Source: QIAW01 sp035487295 (GTDB taxonomy: Bacteria; Acidobacteriota; Terriglobia; Terriglobales; Acidobacteriaceae). From it: a DNA stretch of 64,000 nt. The notes below the pieces were generated by a model. The model did no database searches. It worked only from the letters and a program-made list of their open reading frames with translations, and was not told where the DNA came from. A program made the translations under genes and the position numbers. The stretch lies in NCBI GenBank assembly GCA_035487295.1, contig DATHMH010000044.1, positions 336,492-400,491 on the forward strand, read 5' to 3'. Shown here piece by piece: positions 49,192 through 58,500 of the stretch (within the stretch, counting starts at the first letter, position 1; every line of letters begins with the position of its first letter).

Positions 49192-51034
49192 ATTTCCTTG
49201 CGGCCCGGGCTTTTTGCAGTCCGGTCTTGGCGGCCTGGCTGCCAGGATCAGTTTGCAGGGCGCGTTGAAAGGAGCTTATAGCTCCCTGATAGTCCTGCAT
49301 TGCCATCTGCCTGTAGCCCTGCATCACGTATTGTTCCGCGGCGGCCTGATTTCCGCGGCCGGAGTTTGATGAGCTGCCATTATTTGTGGGAGCCGGCGCC
49401 GGATGGCTGTTGTTAGGCGCCGGGCTCGCGGCACTTGGGTTTTTGTTTTCTTCCGAACGCCATACTGGTTCCTGTTCTTCACGCGGGGGCACGACGGTGA
49501 TTTCGTTCAGCACATCGCGCACGCCCAGGACCTCGCGCGCCAGGTTTCCGGCAATTTCCGATTCATAGGGTTTGCCCACCGTGCCCGTGAGGGTCACCAC
49601 GCCACTTTGCACGGAGGCATGTACGGAGGCGTGCTGCAGCGGCTCAGAGCGGGCGAGAGCGTCCGTCACATCCTGCGTGATGCGGGCGTCATCCTGGGCC
49701 GACTGGACGGAAACAGAATGCGGGCCCGATCCCATCTGCTTCGCAATCACATACACCAGCAGCAGTGCCGCGATGACGCCTCCGATTAGTATGAATTTTT
49801 TCCAATCAAAGGGTGTGCTTCCATGTACCGCCGGCTTGCCTCGCCGCAGCTTGGTTTCGTCGAAGACCGTGCCGCCGTGCTCGGCCATATAGGTGCCAGT
49901 TGTGGTGGCGTGTGATGGCGTCAGCACGGCGACGTTGCGTTGCGGTTGCATCTGCCCCGTGGTCGCCGCCGCCATCGGCGGTTGCGTTGTCCGTTGCGGA
50001 ATGGGCCCGGAGACCGGCGTGAGCCGGGGGCCAGGCGGATTTATGATCCCGCTTGGCGTGTCTGGCCTGACGACAGGAGGAAGAGGAGTCTTCAATACGC
50101 GGTCCACGGCGGCTATCATTTCATCTGACGATTGGAAGCGCTTGATGCGGTCCTTTTCCAAAGCCTTCATGATCAGAGCGGAGACCGATTGGGCAACGCC
50201 GGTGGGCGGCGCGGGCGGCGTCTGAAGATGATGGATGAGATAGCCGATAGGCGTATCGGAATTGAAAGGCAGCTTGCCGGTAATCATCTCGTAGAGCACG
50301 ATGCCCAGTGAATACAGGTCAGAGCGCCCGTCAATCTGGTCGCCAATTTTTCCGGAAGCCTGCTCCGGCGAAACATATTGCGGCGTTCCCACCACCATGC
50401 CGGTCTGGGTGGCATTGCGGTTTCCGTCAAAGCTGGGGTCGGCCATTTTAGCGATACCGAAGTCCAGTACTTTTACCAGGTCTTGTGTGCTCTCAACCTG
50501 TCCGGGTTGAGGGACAAGCAAAATGTTATCTGGCTTGATGTCGCGGTGCACTATGCCCAGCTTGTGGGCCGCGCCCAGCGCCGCCGCCACCTGCTTGCAG
50601 ATATTCAGCGCGCGGGGAATGGGGATAGGATTGGGCCCGTGAATCCAGGAGCGCAGGTTCCTGCCCTGCACGTATTCCATCACAATGAACGGACGGCCGT
50701 CTTCAGTCGTATCAAAATCGTCAAGCTGCACCGCATTGGGATGGCGCAACTTGCGGGTGATGATGGCTTCATTCTTAAAGCGCTGGAGGAAATCCGGATC
50801 GCTGAGCAGCTTGTTGTTGACGACCTTGAGAGCGCGAATTTCATTAAAGGTGAGGTGGCGCGCCTTGTACACCGCGGCCATGCCGCCGATGCCCACCTTG
50901 TCCAGGACCTCATACTTGTCCCGGATGATCATTCCGGGCATGAGGTCAGAGACCTCCCGGAGAGACTCTTTGTCCTTGGGACAGGACTCAGTTTCGTTGG
51001 GAAAAATGCTATGACAGCTTTCGCAATACTTCAT
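49190..51034 (-). CDS. Membrane Ser/Thr protein kinase with zinc ribbon, BON domain and TPR tail
   Basis: ATG 51034 gives 614 residues. An N-terminal zinc ribbon-like segment (CESCHSIFPNETESC) precedes a complete kinase domain at about 40-310: glycine loop GIGGMAAVY, Lys70, HRDIKPDN at 163-170, DFG at 191-193 and SPEQASG. A Pro/Thr-rich linker leads to one membrane segment (KFILIGGVIAALLLVYVIAKQM), then an extracytoplasmic BON domain (ITQDVTDALARSEPLQHASVHASVQSGVVTLTGTVGKPYES) and a short TPR-like tail. It is divergent from the STAS gene 198 bases away. Confidence 0.93.
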   Translation of the reverse strand: MKYCESCHSIFPNETESCPKDKESLREVSDLMPGMIIRDKYEVLDKVGIGGMAAVYKARHLTFNEIRALKVVNNKLLSDPDFLQRFKNEAIITRKLRHPNAVQLDDFDTTEDGRPFIVMEYVQGRNLRSWIHGPNPIPIPRALNICKQVAAALGAAHKLGIVHRDIKPDNILLVPQPGQVESTQDLVKVLDFGIAKMADPSFDGNRNATQTGMVVGTPQYVSPEQASGKIGDQIDGRSDLYSLGIVLYEMITGKLPFNSDTPIGYLIHHLQTPPAPPTGVAQSVSALIMKALEKDRIKRFQSSDEMIAAVDRVLKTPLPPVVRPDTPSGIINPPGPRLTPVSGPIPQRTTQPPMAAATTGQMQPQRNVAVLTPSHATTTGTYMAEHGGTVFDETKLRRGKPAVHGSTPFDWKKFILIGGVIAALLLVYVIAKQMGSGPHSVSVQSAQDDARITQDVTDALARSEPLQHASVHASVQSGVVTLTGTVGKPYESEIAGNLAREVLGVRDVLNEITVVPPREEQEPVWRSEENKNPSAASPAPNNSHPAPAPTNNGSSSNSGRGNQAAAEQYVMQGYRQMAMQDYQGAISSFQRALQTDPGSQAAKTGLQKARAARK

Positions 51035-51232
51035 GAATTGTGGTCTCAATGCAATGGGTAAAAAACTCCCATCGCTTTTGGAGCCAATATGGACCCAAGG
51101 GAGAGTACTCTACAAATGATATCCCTGAATGCTCCTGAAGCCAAGCACCAAGGTAGCGGAAATAGGACGAAGCCGAATGGTAAAATTCAACTCTACCCCC
51201 GGAAAGACCCTTAACTAAGGAAAGCACCTTAC

Positions 51233-51640
51233 ATGGCCCTAACCTTGCAAGTACATTCCCAGCGGCAGGTCACGGTGTTGGTCTGCAAAGGAACCATCGT
51301 CTTTGGCCTGGAGTCAGATTGCCTGCGCGCCAAAGTGAAGGAGCTGCTGTGCCAAAAGAATTCTTCGGATTCGCCTGTGGCTGATCCAGCGGCGGCGCCA
51401 TGCGCATCTTTTGTTCTGGATTTATCCCAGGTTCAGTATATCGATAGCGGCGGTCTGGGCGCGCTGGTTGCAGTACTGACCTCGGCGCGCGCCGCCGGCG
51501 GAGACCTGAGGCTTACAGGAATGAACGAACGCGTCTCCCGGGTGCTGAAGACCACCCGTCTTGACCGGGTGTTTCGCACCCATTCCAGCGTTGAACTGGC
51601 GGTCAATGCCTTCCATGCCAGGGCCACGGTACAGAAATGA
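51233..51640 (+). CDS. STAS-domain anti-sigma factor antagonist
   Basis: A 135-residue single STAS domain. The phospho-acceptor site is Asp71-Ser72 in VQYIDSGGLGALVAVL, as in SpoIIAA/RsbV proteins. An insert of about 20 residues (QKNSSDSPVADPAAAPC) between the first helix and strand is unusual. Its stop overlaps the start of the receiver-HATPase gene by 4 bases, so it is co-translated with a probable anti-sigma kinase partner. A Ser/Thr kinase is encoded divergently. Confidence 0.92.
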   Translation: MALTLQVHSQRQVTVLVCKGTIVFGLESDCLRAKVKELLCQKNSSDSPVADPAAAPCASFVLDLSQVQYIDSGGLGALVAVLTSARAAGGDLRLTGMNERVSRVLKTTRLDRVFRTHSSVELAVNAFHARATVQK

Positions 51641-52494
51641 GCTCGGCCCCCGCCAGCCAGGCGCCCAGCCGCGTGTTGATTGTGGAAGACGAGCCTTCCA
51701 TGCGTACGCTCCTGCACAAAATTCTCGCCGGCGCCGGTTTCGCCGTGGACGAGGCCAGCGATGGTATGGAAGGCCTGGAGCGGCTCACGCGCCACGACTT
51801 CGATGTAGTCCTGCTCGATGTTTGGATGCCGCGCATGAATGGCCTGGAGGTGTTGAGCGAACTGCATCGCCGCGGCTCAAACCAGAGAGTCATCCTCATG
51901 ACCGCCGATCATGCCCCGGAGACGCTGCTGCGGGCGGTACGCGAGCAGGCAAGCTTGTACATCAGCAAGCCGTTTTCTTCGGAAGAGCTGCTGGGAACCG
52001 TGCGCAAGGTGCTGGCCTGCCCGGTGCAGCCGGCCATTGAGGTCCTCTCGGCCAAGCCGGATTGGGTGCAGCTTCTGGTGCCATGCCAGCCGGAAGTGGT
52101 GGACCGCATCCAGTCATTTCTCATGGGACTCGACGCTGACCTGCCGCTGCAAATCCGCGAATCCCTCGGCCACGCTTTTCATGAGCTGCTGCTGAATGCC
52201 ATCGAGTGGGGCGGCAAGTTCGATCCTAACCTGAAAGTGCATGTCGCCTGCCTGCGGACGAAAAGAATGATCCTGTATCGCATCGCCGATCCCGGCGCCG
52301 GGTTCCGCTTTGATTCGCTCAAGCACGCAGCCATCAACAATCCAGAAGAGGGCTCGATCGAGCACCTCAAGGTGCGCGAGGAAAAAGGCCTGCGCCCGGG
52401 AGGCTTCGGCATTCTCATGACCCGCTTCATGGTCGACGAGCTGCTGTATAACGAAAAACAGAACGAAGTGATTTTTATCAAGTATCTGGATTAG
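51637..52494 (+). CDS. Response-regulator receiver fused to RsbW-like HATPase
   Basis: A 285-residue fusion. The receiver domain (residues 12-122) has the acidic pair Glu17-Asp18, phospho-acceptor Asp61 (LLDVWMP), Thr89 and Lys111 (KPF). It is linked to a GHKL ATPase domain (about 150-285) of the serine-kinase/anti-sigma type: N box HELLLNAIEWGG at about 182-193, G1 box DPGAGF at 218-223, G2 box GLRPGGFGI. No His phosphotransfer helix is present, so it fits an anti-sigma kinase controlled by a receiver rather than a sensor histidine kinase. It is translationally coupled to the STAS protein. Confidence 0.93.
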   Translation: MSSAPASQAPSRVLIVEDEPSMRTLLHKILAGAGFAVDEASDGMEGLERLTRHDFDVVLLDVWMPRMNGLEVLSELHRRGSNQRVILMTADHAPETLLRAVREQASLYISKPFSSEELLGTVRKVLACPVQPAIEVLSAKPDWVQLLVPCQPEVVDRIQSFLMGLDADLPLQIRESLGHAFHELLLNAIEWGGKFDPNLKVHVACLRTKRMILYRIADPGAGFRFDSLKHAAINNPEEGSIEHLKVREEKGLRPGGFGILMTRFMVDELLYNEKQNEVIFIKYLD

Positions 52495-52517
52495 TGTTGC
52501 GCTGCTCGCGGCCTACG

Positions 52518-52588
52518 GTGGGAGCCCCGGCTTTTAAGCCGGGGGAAGGGCTCGTAGAGTTTTGGGCTTCAGCCCGGTACCTTTAGGC
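52518..52588 (+). repeat. Dispersed palindromic element, copy 2 (agccccggcttttaagccgg type)
   Basis: Same element as 16200-16270, in the opposite orientation. Hairpin AGCCCCGGCTTTTAAGCCGG, then AAGGGCTC, then a second short hairpin GGGCTTCAGCCC. Confidence 0.82.
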
Positions 52589-52608
52589 ATAGATACGATT
52601 TACATCTG

Positions 52609-52638
52609 GTCAGATCAAATCTGACACTCCGGTATAAT
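52609..52638 (+). promoter_or_regulatory. Palindrome overlapping a promoter with TATAAT
   Basis: GTCAGAT-CAA-ATCTGAC (52609-52625) is a perfect 7-bp inverted repeat covering the expected -35 position of a TATAAT box at 52633-52638. It lies about 20 bases before the start of the exported protein gene (52656), so it could be an operator. Confidence 0.55.
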
Positions 52639-52655
52639 TTGTGCGGATCATTTCT

Positions 52656-53075
52656 ATGGGCAGACCTCGCCGTCTACTGTGCTTTCTTACGCTGTTCGCC
52701 GGCGCGGCAGGCGCAGCTCAAACGCAGCCGAACCAACAAACGCAAAAAATTCCCGTAATCGATGGCGCCGCCGGCCCTTGTTCGCTGGAGCTCACCGTAA
52801 CCACCTCCGATGCCAAGCCGGTCTACGCCGCTACCGTCAAAGTTCACATAACTTATGGCTTTGCCGGATTCCATAAGCTTGACCTGGAAGCCGGCACCAG
52901 CGCCGATGGTAAAGTGAAATTCACTGGACTTCCTTCTCGGGTGCATCGGCCGCCGCTGGAGTTCCAGGCTTCCAAAGATCAGCTGGCGGGCGCAGCAACC
53001 TACAATCCTGATGCCGAGTGCCAGGCGAAGCACGACATCATACTGGAGATGCCAAAGCCGCCGTCGAACAAATAG
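52656..53075 (+). CDS. Exported Ig-like fold protein of unknown function
   Basis: ATG 52656 (MGRPRRLLCFLTLFAGAAGAAQ) gives a signal peptide and 139 residues; the frame is open from 52641. The mature part contains GPCSLELTVTTSDAKPVYAATVKVHITYGFAGFHKLDLEAGTSADGKVKFTGLP, a transthyretin- or carboxypeptidase-regulatory-like beta-sandwich pattern. Two Cys could form a disulfide. No known family is assigned. It probably forms a unit with the outer-membrane protein gene that follows after 43 bases. Confidence 0.68.
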   Translation: MGRPRRLLCFLTLFAGAAGAAQTQPNQQTQKIPVIDGAAGPCSLELTVTTSDAKPVYAATVKVHITYGFAGFHKLDLEAGTSADGKVKFTGLPSRVHRPPLEFQASKDQLAGAATYNPDAECQAKHDIILEMPKPPSNK

Positions 53076-53118
53076 CAGCACATATTCTGACACCACTATG
53101 GTGATGCGGAGTTCCTAC

Positions 53119-53973
53119 ATGAAGGTCCGAAGCGCGAGTGCATGTGAAACCTCTGCGTTCCTCCCCGCCCTCTGCGGTTTGATTTTTGTGCTGCTTGCCA
53201 TGTGGATGCCGGCCCGCATCATCGCTCAGGATAATTACGAGATACAGGTCTATGGCGCTGACACGGTTGAGCCGGGCTCGACCATGGTTGAGCTGCACAG
53301 CAACTTTACGGTTTCGGGAAGCAAGGTCGTGACTGACGGTGTAGCGCCCACCAACCATGCCGAGCACGAAACCATAGAGATTACCCAGGGCATCAACTCC
53401 TGGTTTGAAACCGGTTTTTACATCTTCACCAGCGCGCGCAGCGGCGATGGATGGGATTGGGTGGGCGACCATATCCGTCCGCGTTTTCGTGCGCCTGACA
53501 GTTGGCATTGGCCGGTGGGAGTCAGCGTCTCTAACGAGGTCGGGTATCAGCGCAGAAAATTTTCGGTGGATACATGGTCGTGGGAGATCCGCCCGATCAT
53601 CGATAAAAAAATCGGGCCCTGGTATCTTGCATTCAATCCCACGTTCGACCGCGCGCTGCATGGCCCCGATGTTTCCCGCGGCTTCGAGTTCTCGCCCAAC
53701 GCCAAAGTTTCGTTCGACATCAATCCCAAGGTCGCCCTCGGCATGGAGTACTATGGAGCGCTCGGTCCGGTAGACAGCTTCGACCGGCTGCACGATCAGC
53801 AGCAGCAGTTTTTCCCCTCGATTGACCTGAACGTTTCGCCCGATTGGGAGATCAATTTTGGAGTTGGCGTAGGCGTGACCCACGGGACTGACCACTTGAT
53901 TATCAAGGGAATCCTGGGGCGCAGATTCAGCTTTCACCATAAGACCGGCAGGGTGAAAACTGGAACGTATTAA
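53119..53973 (+). CDS. Probable outer-membrane beta-barrel protein
   Basis: ATG 53119 is chosen because GGAG lies 7 bases before it; the frame is open from 53011 in the preceding gene. The 284-residue protein has a signal peptide (LCGLIFVLLAMWMPARIIAQ) and alternating amphipathic strands (STMVELHSNFTVSG, SWFETGFYIFTSARSGDG, VGVSVSNEVGYQRRKF, WYLAFNPTFDRAL, WEINFGVGVGVTHGTDHLIIKGILGRRFSF). This is typical of an outer-membrane barrel of the general porin or phenol-degradation-MetA-like transporter style. The substrate is unknown. Confidence 0.72.
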   Translation: MKVRSASACETSAFLPALCGLIFVLLAMWMPARIIAQDNYEIQVYGADTVEPGSTMVELHSNFTVSGSKVVTDGVAPTNHAEHETIEITQGINSWFETGFYIFTSARSGDGWDWVGDHIRPRFRAPDSWHWPVGVSVSNEVGYQRRKFSVDTWSWEIRPIIDKKIGPWYLAFNPTFDRALHGPDVSRGFEFSPNAKVSFDINPKVALGMEYYGALGPVDSFDRLHDQQQQFFPSIDLNVSPDWEINFGVGVGVTHGTDHLIIKGILGRRFSFHHKTGRVKTGTY

Positions 53974-54115
53974 GCAAATCGCTGAAATCCTCTAAGCTAT
54001 CCGCCTGATTGTGAGATTCGCCGTTCTCAGCCAGCATTCCCTAATCAATTTCAAGTCTTAATCCAGCCAGAACCGCTTCACTCCGGCGAAGTTTGAGACG
54101 CCCAGGGAGGGACTC

Positions 54116-54736
54116 TTGCGTTTGAAATCTGTCTTTAGTTTCTTTTCTCTGTTGCTTGTCTTTTCGTGCGCTGCTCTTGGCCAGGCGCCCGCAAATCTTA
54201 TCGCCTCTGCGCCCGCTGCCGGGCCGGCCACAGGGCTGCCGGATGCTGCGGTAGCGCCGGCGGCGGTGTTGCCTGAAGCCCCGATCGTCGAACCAACCAT
54301 GGCGCTGCCGGAAGCTGCCGCGGTGATGCCGGCAGCAGTGATGCCGGAACCGCCGGTCGTCAGGCAGGCCATCGGGCTGCCAGAGGCCCCCAGCCATCGC
54401 TTTTTCGACAAGACGAATCTGTGGCTGCATCTGGGCGCTGTATCTGCAGAGACAGCGGATTTAATCACCACGCGCCGGGTCATCCAACTGGGCGGCAGGG
54501 AAGGCGACCCGCTGGCCAGGCCTTTTGTCCGCGCCGGAATCGGAGGGCAGATGGTAGGCACCTACGTGCTGGGTGAAGGCAGCTCAGTGCTGGCTTCCTA
54601 CCTGCTGCATCGCAGCGGCCATCACCGCCTGGAGCGTTTCGTGCCGATTGCCGTTTCAATTGTCGAGAGCCTGGCCGCAGCCTCCAACATTCGCACGGAG
54701 CAACGGATACGCGCTCGCTCAACCTTGATCCATTGA
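54116..54736 (+). CDS. Exported protein with Pro/Ala-rich repeats (membrane C terminus)
   Basis: A TTG start at 54116 is supported by GGGAGGG 5-8 bases upstream. The 206-residue protein has a signal peptide (FSFFSLLLVFSCAALGQ), then a low-complexity run of short repeats (LPEAPIVEPTMALPEAAAVMPAAVMPEPP, each LPEA or MPxA), then a helical C-terminal domain (HLGAVSAETADLITTRRVIQLGGREGDPLARPFV, VLGEGSSVLASYLLHR) resembling DUF5658-like membrane proteins. The function is unknown. Confidence 0.65.
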   Translation: MRLKSVFSFFSLLLVFSCAALGQAPANLIASAPAAGPATGLPDAAVAPAAVLPEAPIVEPTMALPEAAAVMPAAVMPEPPVVRQAIGLPEAPSHRFFDKTNLWLHLGAVSAETADLITTRRVIQLGGREGDPLARPFVRAGIGGQMVGTYVLGEGSSVLASYLLHRSGHHRLERFVPIAVSIVESLAAASNIRTEQRIRARSTLIH

Positions 54737-54826
54737 GCAAACTTCTAACAAATTTCCTTTGTGCCCTTTGTGGTTGGCTTTTGTATCGTTGTAACTTTAA
54801 ATCGAAACTCAACTGAGAACTGCTTT

Positions 54827-55204
54827 TTAAGCGCTCTTAGGCTTCCTGGATGCGCTCTTGTGCCGGGGGTGGGGAGCAGATTTCCTGCTCCGTGAGGTGA
54901 TGTCTGTCTTGCCTCCGGATATTACCCGCACCTCGCGTTTTTTTACCGGCATAACGGCCACTTCGGTTATCACGTCGCTGGGTACGGTGTCGCCAAACAG
55001 ACGTGACATGTAGTCCTGCTTGCAGGGCGCGGAGCAGAAGTGGACTGCGAGCCAATCGACGGCCTGGTCTTCATCCCACTTGGAAAGAAATGTAATCTCG
55101 CGGCGGGCGGCGGTGACGCCGATGTTCTCGGCCGCGAAGCCCAGGATCCATTCTTCGTTTTTTCCTTTTAGTTTTCGGCAGTTGTCGCACTCATAACGCA
55201 GCAT
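54827..55204 (-). CDS. Small Cys-motif protein of unknown function
   Basis: ATG 55204 (MLRYECDNCRKLKGKNEEWILGF) has GGGAGGG upstream and gives 125 residues; the longer frame to 55363 is less likely. A CxxC at the N terminus and a CxxxC further on (HFCSAPCKQDYM) probably bind zinc. The C-terminal 40 residues are Lys/Arg/Ser/Pro-rich (SRSRKSAPHPRHKSASRKPKSA), resembling a nucleic-acid-binding tail. No named family recognised. Confidence 0.6.
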   Translation of the reverse strand: MLRYECDNCRKLKGKNEEWILGFAAENIGVTAARREITFLSKWDEDQAVDWLAVHFCSAPCKQDYMSRLFGDTVPSDVITEVAVMPVKKREVRVISGGKTDITSRSRKSAPHPRHKSASRKPKSA

Positions 55205-55500
55205 AAACCCTCCCGCACAATGGTTAGAAGCCCGAGAGGCCACTCGTAGTTGGCTGAAGCTCTGCAATTGTTCTTCGGCAAATCGCCTGTTCTCAATGAA
55301 TTGCACCGTTACCCAGACGTTTTCCAAACATGTTTGCCACGGCATTGCCTCTTCGCCTGTCATGCCCTAACTTGAGGCACTAAACAGGAAGAAGGCAATA
55401 GGCGCTTGCAGGGAACCTTGCAGAGGAGCAAGTAGCTTGCAGGCGCCTGTTTAAAGCTGGCATTGCCAGATCACAGTTTGACGAATCGCTGGAGGCGGAG

Positions 55501-58500
55501 ATGAGACACCGGGCTGTAATGCTTACTACATTTTTTATCCTGGCAGCGGGAATCAGCAGTTTGCGCGCCAGCATTGCATTGAAGCCCCCGGCTGGACCGA
55601 TTCGGATTGAAGTGATTCCGGGGAACTCCGCGCTTGTTATCGGCAACACGCAGCAGATGATTGCTGTGCTCGAAAGCTTTCGCGGATTTCAGCAATCGCA
55701 GAAGCTCCGGCCAGTAACCGCTACCTGGACATCGTCGAATCCCGGAATCGCGAGCATTGACCCAGCCACCGGGATTGTCGCCGCGGTCGCCAAGGGCGTT
55801 GTTCAGATCACCGCCCGCAGCGGGCCATTTCACGGGTTTACATTCCTGACTGTAACGCCGCAGTTGAATTCCATTACGGTAACGCCCGCAAATCAGGCTA
55901 TTCCTGAAGGCGCCCCATTGCAATTCACCGCCACGGGAAACTATTCGGATGCCTCAACCGCCGACCTCACCGCACAAGCTACATGGAGTTCGACAGATCA
56001 GACCATCGCCACCATCGCTCCCGGCGGGCAGGCCGTCGCATCAAACGTCAACACGGGCGGCACCACGATTCGAGCTACGTATGATGCCGGAACCGGCCCG
56101 ATAACTGGTTCGACTAACCTGACGGTGGGTCCGGCGGCGTTGGTTTCCATCAGCGTGACTCCGCTGAACCCAACCGTGCCTAAAGGCACTCCACAGCAGT
56201 TCACGGCCACCGGCACTTACACCAACAACGCCCAAATCGACATAACAAATTCGGTGACCTGGGCCTCTTCGGATATGACTAAAGCCACGATAGGTAACAC
56301 AGGGTTGGCTGCCACTCTGGCGCAGGGCTCAACCACGATCAGCGCCGCACTCGGCGGGAAGACGGGCGCCAGCACATTGACCATCGGCCCGGCGGTCGTC
56401 AATCAGGTGCAGGTTAGTCCGCACGGCGCGGGAACGATTGCGCTGGGAAACACCTTCCAGTTCACGGCCACCGCATATTTCACCGATGGTTCTACCCTCG
56501 ATGTGACCGGCAATGGCGGCACATCGTGGAGCTCGAACAATCAGGCGGTGGCCACGGTCAGCCAGGGTTTGGTGACCAGCCAGTCGCAGGGCAACAACGT
56601 GCAAATCACTGCCAGCTACAGCGGCTTCAACGATATGGGCACGATCAGCGTCGGGCCGCCGGCTCTGAAATCGATTGCGGTCACGCCGTCGCCGGTGACC
56701 ATCGCCAATGGTTTAACGCAGCAGTTCACAGCTACAGGAACTTATACCGATAATTCAACGCAAGACCTAACCAACTCGGCCACCTGGAGCGTAAACAATC
56801 CCAGCGTGATTTCAGTGAACAACACCGGCCTGGGCACCTGCAAGCAGGTCGGCGACGGCTCGCAGGTTTCTGCCGCTTCGGGTATCGTGAACGGCTCGGC
56901 CACGCTCAACTGCGGACCACCGAACCTGACTTCCATTACCGTTACCCCGGCGAATTCCACAATCGCCAACGGCACCAATCAAAACATGGTTGCAACCGGA
57001 CATTACACCGACAACACTACGCAGAACCTGACTGGCCTGGCAGCATGGAGTTCGTCAAATACTGCGATCGCGACCATCGTCAACATTCCCGGCCTAGGAA
57101 CCAATGGACAGGTAACAGGAAAGACGCAAGGCGGTCCGGTAACTATCACGGCGAGTTATAACAGCGTGAACGGCACAACGAACCTGACCGTGGGTCCGCC
57201 GAACCTGGTTTCCATCGCCGTCACTCCGGCCAGCCCGATCGTCAGCAAAGGCAACACACAGCAATTCACTGCCACCGGAACTTACACCGACAACAGCACG
57301 CAGAACCTGACCAACACAGCCACGTGGAGTTCTTCCACAGGAGTCGTCGGCACCATCAACGCGAGCACGGGCCTGGCCACGGCAGTTTCGATTGGTACTA
57401 CCACTATTACGGCGACGCAGAGTTCCATTTCGGGAAACACGAACATGCGTGTGATTGGGCCGCCTTCCCGGTTCGCCTATACCGCCAACTTCAGCGACAA
57501 CACCATCGAGGAGTACACGATCGGCGGCAACGGGCAGTTGCGCGATAACGGCTACGTGTTCAATGGCGTGGGTGCCGGGCCGCAGGGCATCACCGTCGAT
57601 CCCGGCAATAATTATCTTTATGTGACCAACAGCAACCTGAATACGGTTTCCGCTTACACCATTACCGCGAATGGAACGCTTGCGCCCATAAGCGGTTCGC
57701 CATTTGCCTCGGGCACAACCCTGACTTCGGGTCCGTCCGCGGTCGCTGTCTCTTATCGCGGCAACGGCGGCAAGAGCGCCTACGCGGCCAACTTCGGCGA
57801 AAACACCGTTACCGCGTTCACAATTGCCAACAATGGGGCCCTGACCTCACCCAGCACTCAGGCTGTGGGAACAAGCCCAATCGGGGTTGTGGCCACCTCC
57901 GACGGCTTGAATGTTTATGTCTCCAATAGCGGGGGCGCCCCCGGCACCATCTCTGAATTTTCCGTCAGTCAAAACACCGGACTGCTCACGCCCAATGGCA
58001 CAATCAACGCTGGAACGTCGCCGGAAAACATGGCGGTCGATCCTTTCAATCGTTTCCTGTTCGTGGCCAACACCGGCTCGAACAACGTTACCTCGTACCA
58101 GATCAGCGGCATCAACGGAACCTTATCGAACCCCAACATCACGGCCGCGGGCAACGGTACGCTTGCCCTTGCGGTTGACCCCAGCGGGCACTTTGCCTAT
58201 GCCGTCAACTACCTCGGCAACACAGTTTCCGAGTACACCATCAACCAGAGCACAGGACAGCTGACCGCCATCAACGGCAATGCTTCCATCGCCTCCGGAG
58301 CTGATCCGCAGGCGGTGAGCGTCGATTCCACCGGCCAATATGTTTACGTCGGCCACTTCAGCGCGGATGAGGTCTGGCAATACAGCATCAATGCCGGCAC
58401 GGGAGCGCTTACATTCCTGCGCAAGATTCGCTCGGGCAAGGCAGTTGACGGAATGGCCATTACCGCGGGCGCAACGCCGCAGTATTTTGACTTTCTCGCC

